Origin: DASYAE01 sp036501535 | GTDB taxonomy: Bacteria > Actinomycetota > Actinomycetes > Streptomycetales > Catenulisporaceae | Direction: 5' to 3' | Assembly (NCBI GenBank): GCA_036501535.1 | Contig: DASYAE010000011.1 | Coordinates: forward strand, 1-28,464 | DNA length: 28,464 bases | In this document: in pieces, positions 6,880 through 13,637 of the stretch | Layout of the letters: each line of letters starts with the position of its first letter | How positions within the stretch are numbered: position 1 is the stretch's first letter | The notes under the pieces: model-generated | What the model saw: only the letters and a program-made list of their open reading frames with translations | Told to the model about the DNA's origin: nothing | Database searches by the model: none | Program-made: the position numbers and the translations under genes

Positions 6880-8387
6880 CTGGCACCGGGATCCAGCCTG
6901 ATCATGCTCCAAGACACCGGCGGCAGGACGACGGACAGGCCCCGGTCGGTGCGGTGATGGTCGGCGCTGGAGCGCGGGGCCACCCGGTTGGGCATCTCCT
7001 TGGAGTTGGTCGTCAGCAGGTCGCCGCCGCCGAGGACGACGTGCTCGACGACGTGGAGGTCCTCGTCGACGAGCAGCCTTAGGTCGAGGCGCCCGGCCTC
7101 GCCCTCGTCGCGGTTGACGGCGAGGATCGTCAGCGCGCCGGTCTCCGGCACCCGGGTGACGGCGACGTCGACCGCGGGCGCGTCGGGGCCGCCGGGCGAG
7201 TGCACCGCCGGGCCGACCGGCTCCACCCGCAGCACCTCGCCGCGGGCGTGCCGGGCGGTCAGCGCGAAGGGGTGGAAGATGGTCTGCCGCCACGCCTCGG
7301 TGTCCGGCTCGGTGCGGATCGGCGCGATGACGTTGACCAGCTGGGCGAGGCAGCCGATCGCGACCCGGTCGGCGTGCCGCAGCAGGCTCATCAGCAGGCT
7401 GCCGACCACCACCGCGTCCTCGGCGGTGTATTCGTCCTCGATCAGGCGCGGCGCCTCGGCCCAGTCCAGCCGGTCCTGGCCGGCGAACCGGCTCTCGTAC
7501 CACAGGTTCCACTCGTCGAAGGAGAGCTTGAGCCGGCGCCGCGAGCGCTTCTTCGCGGCGATGTGGTCGCAGGTGGCGACGACGCCCTCGATGAACTCGT
7601 CCATGGTGCTGGCCGAGGCCAGGAACTGCGCGCGGTTCTCCGGGGTCTGCTCGAAGTAGGCGTGCAGCGAGATGTAGTCGACGTACTCGTAGGCGTGGTC
7701 GAGCACCTCCGCCTCCCAGCTGCCGAAGGTGGGCATGCGCTCGTTGGAGCTCCCGCAGGCCACCAGCTCGACGCCGGGGTCGATCCGCCGCATCGCCTTG
7801 GCGGTCTCCGCGGCCAGCTGGCCATACTGTTCGGCGGTCTTGCGGCCGACCTGCCAGGGGCCGTCCATCTCGTTGCCCAGGCACCACAGCCGGATGCCGT
7901 ACGGCTCCTGCGCGCCGTGCGCGGCGCGCAGGTCGGAATAGCGTGTCCCGCCCGGGAAGTTGGCGTACTCCAGCAGGTTGCAGGCCTCTTCGACGCCGCG
8001 GGTGCCGAGGTTCACCGCCAGCATCGGCTCCACCTCCGCCTGCCGGGCCCAGCCGACGAACTCGCCGAGCCCGAAGGCGTTGCGCTCGATCGAGCGCCAG
8101 GCGGTGTCCAGGGTGACCGGCCGCCGGTCGCGCGGGCCGACGCCGTCCTCCCAGCGGTATCCGGACACGAAGTTGCCGCCGGGGTAGCGCACGACGCTCA
8201 CGCCCAGCTCCTTGACCAGCTTGAGCACGTCGGTGCGCAGGCCGTCCGCGTCGGCCGCGGGATGGTCGGGCTCGTAGATGCCGCCGTAGACGCAGCGCCC
8301 CATGTGCTCGACGAAGGACCCGAACAGTCGGGGTGGGACGGCTGCTATGGCGAATGCGGGGTCGATCGTCGCCGTGCTGGTGAACAC
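6876..8387 (-). CDS. abfA: Alpha-L-arabinofuranosidase, GH51
   Basis: This 503-residue retaining glycosidase would release terminal arabinofuranose from arabino-oligosaccharides. Family signatures are FGSFVEHMGRCVYGGIYEP near the N-terminus, VVRYPGGNFVSGYRWEDGVGP, the acid/base glutamate in WCLGNEMDGPWQ (about E173) and the nucleophile in LSFDEWNLWY (about E292). There is no signal peptide, so it acts in the cytoplasm on imported oligosaccharides, which fits the ABC permease genes directly upstream on the same strand. The GTG at 8387 is supported by GGAG nine bases upstream (complement of 8397-8400). The gap to the upstream permease is 57 bp. It is probably the last gene of the lacI-associated sugar operon. 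Its stop codon overlaps that of glgC. Confidence 0.93.
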   Translation of the reverse strand: MFTSTATIDPAFAIAAVPPRLFGSFVEHMGRCVYGGIYEPDHPAADADGLRTDVLKLVKELGVSVVRYPGGNFVSGYRWEDGVGPRDRRPVTLDTAWRSIERNAFGLGEFVGWARQAEVEPMLAVNLGTRGVEEACNLLEYANFPGGTRYSDLRAAHGAQEPYGIRLWCLGNEMDGPWQVGRKTAEQYGQLAAETAKAMRRIDPGVELVACGSSNERMPTFGSWEAEVLDHAYEYVDYISLHAYFEQTPENRAQFLASASTMDEFIEGVVATCDHIAAKKRSRRRLKLSFDEWNLWYESRFAGQDRLDWAEAPRLIEDEYTAEDAVVVGSLLMSLLRHADRVAIGCLAQLVNVIAPIRTEPDTEAWRQTIFHPFALTARHARGEVLRVEPVGPAVHSPGGPDAPAVDVAVTRVPETGALTILAVNRDEGEAGRLDLRLLVDEDLHVVEHVVLGGGDLLTTNSKEMPNRVAPRSSADHHRTDRGLSVVLPPVSWSMIRLDPGAS

Positions 8388-8444
8388 GCGGGCGGGCTCC
8401 GTTTCTGGGGTGCGGTGGTGCGTCGGTGGTGCTTCAGCGGTGCG

Positions 8445-9380
8445 TCACTTCAGGCCGGTGGTCGCGACCCCCTGCACGAAGTAGCGCTGGAGCAGCAGGA
8501 AGGCGACGGCCAGCGGGGTGAGCGAGATCGCCGCGCCGGCCATCAGGGCGGCGTGGTCCACGCCGTCCTGGCTGGAGAACAGGGTCAGCGCCGCGGGCAG
8601 CGTCTGCATCCGGGTCTGGCTGCTGACCACCAGCGGCCACAGGAAGTCGTTCCAGAGCGCCGCGAACTGGATGATGAACAGCGTCGCGAGCACCGGCCTG
8701 GCGTTGGGCAGCACGATGCGCCAGTAGACGGTGAAGTCGCCGGCCCCGTCGATCCGCGCGGCCTCGTCGAGCTCGCGGGGCAGCTGGCGGAAGAACTGCC
8801 GCAGCAGGAAGATGCCGAGCGCGCTGGTCGCCCGGGGGATGATCAGGCCCTGATAGCTGTTGAGCCAGCCGAGGTGGAACAGGGTCAGGAACACCGGGAC
8901 CAGGGTCACCTGGAACGGCACCATCAGGGTCGCCAGGATGATCAGGAACAGCGCGTTCTGGCCCCGGAACCGCAGCCGGGCCAGCGCGAACGCGGTCATC
9001 GAGTCGAACAGCAGCAACAGCAGCGTGGTGCCGCCGGCGAACACGAAGGTGTTGACGACCAGCCGGACGAAGGGGAGCTGGTCGAGGACGGCCTGCACGC
9101 CGTGCAGGGTCCACTGGTCGGGCCAGAGCCGGGCCGGGTCGGCGTAGAGGTCGGCCGGGGTGCGCAACGCGACCCCCAGCATCCACGCGAACGGCAGCAG
9201 GATCGCCAGCGCGCCGACCGTGACCACGAGCCATGACAGAGCGGCGCCGGCCCGGCCCGCGATCCGGCCCAGCCGGGCGGGCAGCCCGGGCGGCGGCGAC
9301 TGCGCGGCGCCGTGCCGGTCGCGGGCGCCCTGGCGGCTGTCGGCGATCGCTGCGTCGGTCGTCATCGGGCTAGTCGTCAT
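8445..9380 (-). CDS. CUT1 carbohydrate ABC transporter permease (MalG-like)
   Basis: This is a 311-residue inner-membrane permease with a roughly 40-residue cytoplasmic N-tail followed by six hydrophobic segments, the first at about residues 47-70 (WLVVTVGALAILLPFAWML). The cytoplasmic EAA coupling loop is intact: ELDEAARIDGAGDFTVYWRIVLPNARP. The C-terminus, YFVQGVATTGLK, is typical of MalG-like subunits. It would pair with a MalF-like partner and an MsiK-type ATPase encoded elsewhere. The ATG at 9380 has GAGG seven bases upstream and overlaps the end of the preceding gene by 11 bp, a translational-coupling arrangement. The GH51 gene downstream suggests an arabino-oligosaccharide substrate (inference). 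The subunit looks complete, but its partner permease is part of a chimera. Confidence 0.9.
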   Translation of the reverse strand: MTTSPMTTDAAIADSRQGARDRHGAAQSPPPGLPARLGRIAGRAGAALSWLVVTVGALAILLPFAWMLGVALRTPADLYADPARLWPDQWTLHGVQAVLDQLPFVRLVVNTFVFAGGTTLLLLLFDSMTAFALARLRFRGQNALFLIILATLMVPFQVTLVPVFLTLFHLGWLNSYQGLIIPRATSALGIFLLRQFFRQLPRELDEAARIDGAGDFTVYWRIVLPNARPVLATLFIIQFAALWNDFLWPLVVSSQTRMQTLPAALTLFSSQDGVDHAALMAGAAISLTPLAVAFLLLQRYFVQGVATTGLK

Positions 9381-10803
9381 CGCGGTACCTCGCGACCCGC
9401 AGCTGCACGGCGGAGACCGCCAGGATGATCACGAACAGGACCCAGGCGATCGCGCTGGCATAACCCATGTCGAACTCCACGAAGCCCTTCTCGTACAGGT
9501 ACATCACGACCGACTCGGTGCTGAACACCGGCCCGCCGCCGGTCATCGCGAAGACGAGGTCGAACAGCTGCAGCCCGGTGACCGTGGCGATGAGGCTGGT
9601 GAACAGCAGCGCGGGCCGCAGCGCGGGCAGCGTCACGGCGCGGAACCGGTGCCAGGGCCCGGCGCCGTCGAGGGTCGCCGCCTCGTAGAGGTCGGCCGGC
9701 ACCTGCTGCATCCCGGCGAGCAGGACGATCATCGTGAAGCCGACGTTCTTCCAGATCCCGACGCCGATCAGGGTGGGCAGCGCCAGGGCGGTGGACTGGA
9801 GCCAGTCCGGCGGCGAGGACACCCCGAGGTCGCCGAGCCAGCCGTCGATCAGGCCCACCTGGGGGTCGAGCAGGAACTTCCAGATGATGCCGACCACGAC
9901 CAGCGAGGCGACGAACGGGAAGAAGTACGCCGTGCGCAGCAGCGAGGTGTACCACGTCGTGCGTCGCAGCCGCGCGGCGATCCCCAGCCCGAGCACTACC
10001 TGCCCGGCCGTGACCGCGGCAGTGTAGATCACTGTCACGCGCATGACCAGCTGGCTCCACTGGCTCAGCGCGGCGATGCTGGCCGCGCTGTCCACCGTGG
10101 CGCAGCCGTTCGCGGCGACGATGTCGCCGCCGCTCATCCACTGCAGGATCGGCCACATCTGGATGGTGTTGTTGTCCGCGAGGGACAGGCCGTACTGGCC
10201 GACCTTGCCGCCCGAGGAGAGCGTGAGCTTCTTGGCGTCCGCGATGAACTGGTCCTCGGTGGTCGGCGCGGAGGTGATCCCGGCCGCGGAGAACATGTCC
10301 TTGTTGTAGTAGAGGACGAGCGTGGCCATGTTCGCCGGCACCGCGTACAGGTTCCCCTTCACGGTGAAGGCGCTGCGCACGGTGGACGGGAACGCCGCCG
10401 AGTCGATCTGGCTCGCGCCGGTGCCGACCGCGGAGTTCAGCGGGAGCACCGAGTTGGTGTTGATGTAGTTGAAGATCGAGCCGGGGTCGGAACTCGGCGT
10501 GGCCAGGTCCGGCCCCTCGCCGGTGGCCCAGGACTCGGGCAGTTTCTGCGCGACCGTGGCCCACGGCTCGACGGTCATCGTCACGTGGATGTCCGGGTGC
10601 GTCTTGTTGAACTCGGAGATCAGCGCCTGGTAGGACGGCTCGTCCGAGCCGGTGAAGCCGGTGAGCATGGTCAGCTGGACGACGCCGCCGGACGACGTGG
10701 ACACGCCGTTGTTGCCGCAGCCGGCCACGAGCACCGCGGCGGCCGCGGCCACCGCAAGGGCGGTGAGGCGTGTTGGGCGACCTCTCCGATTGGATGAGAA
10801 CAT
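9370..10803 (-). CDS. In-frame chimera: N-terminal half of a sugar-binding lipoprotein fused to C-terminal part of a MalF-like permease
   Basis: One 477-residue frame contains two normally separate proteins. Residues 1 to about 253 are a solute-binding lipoprotein: lipobox LVAGC, VVQLTMLTGFTGSDEP, then FNKTHPDIHVTM, LATPSSDPGS and NLYAVPANMATLVLYYNKDMF. It stops abruptly in the middle of the fold at LSQWSQLV. From about RVTVIYTAAVTAGQ the sequence is a CUT1 permease that lacks its first transmembrane helix but keeps later segments and the EAA loop (DLYEAATLDGAGPWHRFRAVTLPALRP). The join lies near 10036-10047. Normal lengths are about 430 and 300 residues, so roughly 750 bp or more is missing, yet the frame is preserved. 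Start: ATG at 10803 with AAGGAG ten bases upstream (a TTG at 10812 is too close to it). The product is probably a non-functional transporter unless the chimera is real and active. Confidence 0.85.
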   Translation of the reverse strand: MFSSNRRGRPTRLTALAVAAAAAVLVAGCGNNGVSTSSGGVVQLTMLTGFTGSDEPSYQALISEFNKTHPDIHVTMTVEPWATVAQKLPESWATGEGPDLATPSSDPGSIFNYINTNSVLPLNSAVGTGASQIDSAAFPSTVRSAFTVKGNLYAVPANMATLVLYYNKDMFSAAGITSAPTTEDQFIADAKKLTLSSGGKVGQYGLSLADNNTIQMWPILQWMSGGDIVAANGCATVDSAASIAALSQWSQLVMRVTVIYTAAVTAGQVVLGLGIAARLRRTTWYTSLLRTAYFFPFVASLVVVGIIWKFLLDPQVGLIDGWLGDLGVSSPPDWLQSTALALPTLIGVGIWKNVGFTMIVLLAGMQQVPADLYEAATLDGAGPWHRFRAVTLPALRPALLFTSLIATVTGLQLFDLVFAMTGGGPVFSTESVVMYLYEKGFVEFDMGYASAIAWVLFVIILAVSAVQLRVARYRDDD

Positions 10804-11050
10804 ATAGATCAAGCTCCTTAGTGAAGGGTGAGCCGTGCGGAAGGCGGATGGTGCGCGGGGAAGGTGAAGCGGGGAACCGGAACCGGAAGCGGAACCGGAA
10901 GCGGAACCGGAAGCGGGGATGCTGTGGGTGCGATGAATGCCGGGGATGCCGGGGATGCCGTAGATGCCGCGGATTCGGGGAAGTGTTGGCGCGACGGACG
11001 CTTGTCAGCCGCGATGCCGGAACGCGGCGGGCCGCAGGTCCTTCAGCCTC
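10804..11050. other. Leader between lacI and the binding-protein chimera
   Basis: Apart from the tandem repeats and a weak hairpin just below the lacI stop (GCCGCG at 11008-11013, CGCGGC at 11023-11028), I see no gene. The AAGGAG ribosome binding site for the chimera is at the complement of 10814-10819. No copy of the AAACGTTT palindrome seen upstream of lacI is present here. Confidence 0.4.
10873..10914. repeat. Hexanucleotide tandem repeat
   Basis: Seven consecutive hexamers alternate between GGAACC and GGAAGC, mostly as a 12-bp unit. They are followed by several GGGGATGCC-like units to about 10975. The stretch is in the leader between lacI and the binding-protein gene and is not convincingly coding. 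Such slippage-prone DNA could vary in length between strains. Confidence 0.8.
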
Positions 11051-12145
11051 TCAGGGTACTGATGGTACTGAGTGCGTCCCGCAGGACTCGCGCGGCACGA
11101 GCTCGATCGGCAGCACGCTGTGGGTGACCTCGCCCGCCGCCGCGTCGATAAGACCGAACAACCGCTCCGCGGCCTGCCAGCCCAGATCCTCGGCCGGCAC
11201 CCGCACGGTGGTCAGCGTCGGCGTGGTCAGCCGGGAGACGCCGAAGTCGTCGTAGCCCACGAGGGCGACGTCCTGCGGGACGCGCAGGCCGCGGGAGCGC
11301 AGTTCGAGCAGCGCCCCGTAGGCCATCTCGTCGTTGGCGGCGAAGATCGCCTGGAGCCCGGACATGCCGTCCAGCAGCTGCGCCGCGCCGTCCCGCCCGG
11401 CCTGCTCGCTGAAGTCGCCTATCGCGAGGCCCTGCACGCACGGCTCAGGACACTGAGTCATCGCGGCGCGGAACCCCTCGTAGCGGTCCAGCGCGGTCTG
11501 GTGCTCCAGCGGCCCGCTGATGTGCCCGATCCGGCGCAGGCCATGGTCCGAAAGAAGATGACCGGTGGCCGCGGCCGCACCGGCGACGTCGTCGACGCCG
11601 ACGGACACCGCCTGGGGCAGGTGCGGATAACGCCCGATGAGCACGACCGGCAGGCCCGTGTCGACCATCCGGCTGACGTTCGGATCGTTGATCGCCGCCG
11701 AGGCGATGATCGCGCCGCCGGCCGCCTGCGAGCGCAGGATCCGGTCGTAGGCGGCCACCTCGTGGTGCTGGTCCGGGTTGGTCGAGATCAGCACCGTGCT
11801 GTCGTGCGCGTTGGCCGAGCTGGTCACGCCGACCAGCAGCTGCATGAAGTACGGGTGCCCGAATACGTGCTGCGCGGTGTTCGGCACCACCACCGCGATG
11901 GACGTGGACCGCCCGGCGCGCAGCGCCCGCCCCGCCGAGTTGGCCACATATCCCAGCTCGCGCGCCGCGGCGCGCACCGCCTCCTTCGTCGCGCGGCCGA
12001 TCCGCGGATGATCCGCGAGAGCCATCGACACAGCGCTCGGCGACACCCCGACGACCGAGGCGATGTCGCGCAGGGTCACCGGGGCCCGGCCCGGCCCGGA
12101 CGGCTGCGCTTTCGAGGTCTTATTCACCTGCTCGACGGGGGTCAT
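11051..12145 (-). CDS. LacI-family transcriptional regulator
   Basis: This 364-residue repressor has a helix-turn-helix at about residues 22-45 (VTLRDIASVVGVSPSAVSMALAD), a hinge helix ending in NSAGRALRAGRS, and a periplasmic-binding-like effector domain from about residue 80 (IAVVVPNTAQHVFGHPYF, VLIGRYPHLPQAVSVGVDD, AIFAANDEMAYGALLELRSRGLRVPQDVALVGYDD, PTLTTVRVPAEDLG). The ATG at 12145 is chosen because it directly precedes the conserved HTH and has GAGGAA upstream. The longer open frame to 12364 lacks family character and would run through the operator. Two similar palindromes upstream suggest autoregulation. It is the first gene of a minus-strand cluster encoding transporter subunits and GH51, so its effector is likely an arabinose-containing sugar (inference). 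Confidence 0.9.
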   Translation of the reverse strand: MTPVEQVNKTSKAQPSGPGRAPVTLRDIASVVGVSPSAVSMALADHPRIGRATKEAVRAAARELGYVANSAGRALRAGRSTSIAVVVPNTAQHVFGHPYFMQLLVGVTSSANAHDSTVLISTNPDQHHEVAAYDRILRSQAAGGAIIASAAINDPNVSRMVDTGLPVVLIGRYPHLPQAVSVGVDDVAGAAAATGHLLSDHGLRRIGHISGPLEHQTALDRYEGFRAAMTQCPEPCVQGLAIGDFSEQAGRDGAAQLLDGMSGLQAIFAANDEMAYGALLELRSRGLRVPQDVALVGYDDFGVSRLTTPTLTTVRVPAEDLGWQAAERLFGLIDAAAGEVTHSVLPIELVPRESCGTHSVPSVP

Positions 12146-12335
12146 GGGCGGAATTCCTCGGAGGCTACCGGTCTGCGCATCCGTGGGCAATCGCCGCGCC
12201 GCCGCACCGATCCGCGGCCCGCCTCCGGCCCGCGCCGCACAGCGGGCCCGGCTCCTCCTCGTCGCGCCAATCGCGACCGTGACTGCATACGCATACCGGT
12301 GTCTCCAACCGTCCCGCGCCACTGCGATCAGGAAG

Positions 12336-12353
12336 TGCTGAAACGTTTGAGCA
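12336..12353. promoter_or_regulatory. LacI-type operator O1 upstream of lacI
   Basis: TGCTGAAACGTTTGAGCA is an 18-bp near-perfect palindrome around CG (one mismatched pair). AAACGTTT with TGCT/AGCA ends is a typical LacI/GalR operator form. It overlaps a candidate -10 (GATGCT, complement of 12350-12355) that has TTGGCC 17 bp upstream on the minus strand, so a bound repressor would block lacI transcription. The regulator identity is inferred from proximity. Confidence 0.65.
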
Positions 12354-12412
12354 TCAGGCGGCACGTCGGCCAGGCCAATTTTGGATTGGTGGAGTGGTCT
12401 GGCGGAGTGGCT

Positions 12413-12430
12413 TGCTTTAACGCTTCAGCA
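12413..12430. promoter_or_regulatory. LacI-type operator O2 upstream of lacI
   Basis: TGCTTTAACGCTTCAGCA matches the symmetrised form of the first palindrome (TGCTGAAACGTTTCAGCA) at 15 of 18 positions. Its centre is 77 bp from the first site, about seven helical turns, compatible with co-operative binding or looping. Confidence 0.55.
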
Positions 12431-12538
12431 TCCGGGAGTGTAGGACGGGTTCCGCCGGACCGTCAACACCTCGACAGCGATAAAGGCGGAGCGGACGTCG
12501 GACTGGCCGTCATCCGCGTCCCCGTGTATTGATGTGGT

Positions 12539-13462
12539 GTGCAGAGCCCGCTGGAGGACGAGTTCGACCGCCGGTTGCGTATGACGGCGATGCAGTGGCT
12601 GGATCGTGAGACCAAGCAGGGGTCCTCTCCCGTCACGCGGGTCGAGCTGTCCGGCTTCAGTTTCGATGGCAAGCGTATTGCGCTGGTGGATCCGCAGCAG
12701 GGGATCCGTAAGCCGCAGGGGTTAAGCGCCGCGCTCTCGATCCTGACGACGTATACCCGGCCGGGGAGGCAGGCTCCGTACAACGACCTGCCCGGGGATG
12801 ACGGCATGATGCGCTACAAGTGGCGTGGCCTGGACCCGAACCACTCAGACAACCGTGCGCTGCGCGAGGCTTGTCGGCGAAATCTGCCGCTGATCTGGTT
12901 CTTCGGTGCGGCACCAGGCGTCTACCACGCGATCTACCCGGTCGCCTTGGTCGCGGAGGAGCCGGAGCAGCACCAGTTCGTGGTGAGCCTGGCGCCGGAC
13001 GCTTTGGCGCACGGGAAGGTTGCGTACGACCTGCCGCAGAGTGCTGTGGAGCGGGCTTATGCCGAGCGGTTGACCCGGCAGCGCCTGCACCAGCCGGTTT
13101 TTCGTGCGCGCGTTCTCCAGGCATATGCGACGAGTTGCGCGATGTGCCGACTTCGTCACATCGAACTCCTCGACGCCGCGCACATCGTGCGCGACGCGAG
13201 CGGTGGCGTCGCGCATGTGTCGAACGGGTTGTCTCTGTGCAAGATCCATCACGCCGCTTACGACGCGAACATCCTCGGCGTCCGTCCGGATCTGGTCGTG
13301 GTGGTGCGGGAGGCGGTGCTGCGGGAGAGGGACGGTCCCATGCTGCAGTACGGACTTCAAGCGATGTCCGGTGTGGAACTGACCGTGCCGACGGTGAAGG
13401 CGAACCGTCCGCACAAGGATGCGCTGGAACAGCGGTACGAGGAGTTCCGCACGGCGATGTGA
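12539..13462 (+). CDS. HNH endonuclease (McrA/COG3440-like putative restriction nuclease)
   Basis: This 307-residue protein has a C-terminal zinc-type HNH nuclease: CAMCRLRHIELLDAAHIV (C200, C203, H215), then VSNGLSLCKIHHAAYDANILG (N229, C234, H237/H238), the layout of HNH_2 domains that cut DNA with a beta-beta-alpha metal site. The N-terminal half (YKWRGLDPNHSDNRALREACRR, LPLIWFFGAAPGVYHAIYPV) resembles the DNA-recognition part of McrA-type enzymes that act on modified DNA. That target is an inference. No methyltransferase is adjacent, which fits a modification-dependent enzyme. The GTG at 12539 is the first in-frame start and lacks a ribosome binding site, so the message may be leaderless. 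Its third-codon GC looks lower than that of its neighbours, and it separates lacI from a glycosidase gene, suggesting later insertion. Confidence 0.8.
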   Translation: MQSPLEDEFDRRLRMTAMQWLDRETKQGSSPVTRVELSGFSFDGKRIALVDPQQGIRKPQGLSAALSILTTYTRPGRQAPYNDLPGDDGMMRYKWRGLDPNHSDNRALREACRRNLPLIWFFGAAPGVYHAIYPVALVAEEPEQHQFVVSLAPDALAHGKVAYDLPQSAVERAYAERLTRQRLHQPVFRARVLQAYATSCAMCRLRHIELLDAAHIVRDASGGVAHVSNGLSLCKIHHAAYDANILGVRPDLVVVVREAVLRERDGPMLQYGLQAMSGVELTVPTVKANRPHKDALEQRYEEFRTAM

Positions 13463-13537
13463 GGGGACGGGTCGGCCGGACGAGTTCCGTCAACTGTTCG
13501 TCAAATACCGGGCGCCACCAGTCGACGCACCGCGGAC

Positions 13538-13559
13538 TTTTGTCGAAGCGTTGACAAAA
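13538..13559. promoter_or_regulatory. 22-bp palindromic operator overlapping the GH31 promoter -35
   Basis: Perfect 7-bp arms TTTTGTC (13538-13544) and GACAAAA (13553-13559) flank GAAGCGTT, giving a LacI-like operator. The right half contains TTGACA at 13551-13556, a consensus -35, followed after 17 bp by GATGCT (13574-13579). A bound repressor would occlude RNA polymerase. The next gene starts at 13638. Confidence 0.65.
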
Positions 13560-13637
13560 CCGGCAGGCCTATCGATGCTGACCGGGCCGCGTCTTCCCAC
13601 ACCTTTCCCACACCTGGTTCTCCAGGAAGGTCCTTCC

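Larger units (their letters stand above)
12146..12538. other. 393-bp intergenic region between lacI and HNH gene
   Basis: This region holds two LacI-type palindromes (12336-12353 and 12413-12430) and a plausible minus-strand lacI promoter. I see no coding sequence, although the lacI frame stays open upstream of its start. The downstream HNH gene has no visible ribosome binding site here. Confidence 0.5.

Noticed and set aside
4372..7887. Very long minus-strand open frame antisense to glgM and glgC (about 1171 codons)
   Set aside because: Low-complexity His/Arg/Val/Gly composition typical of the antisense of GC-rich genes; it also overlaps part of the real GH51 gene in another frame.
8428..8440. 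Possible LacI half-site (GCTTCAGC) between permease and GH51 gene
   Set aside because: Only one half resembles the lacI-proximal palindromes; there is no symmetric partner.
10873..10975. Tandem repeats considered as a CRISPR array
   Set aside because: Units are 6-12 bp with no spacers and no cas genes nearby.
12146..12364. N-terminal extension of LacI to 12364
   Set aside because: Not family-like, and it would cover the operator and promoter. The ATG at 12145 has a ribosome binding site.
13419..13637. N-terminal extension of the GH31 frame
   Set aside because: It runs through the HNH gene end, the palindrome and the promoter. The signal peptide and ribosome binding site place the start at 13638.
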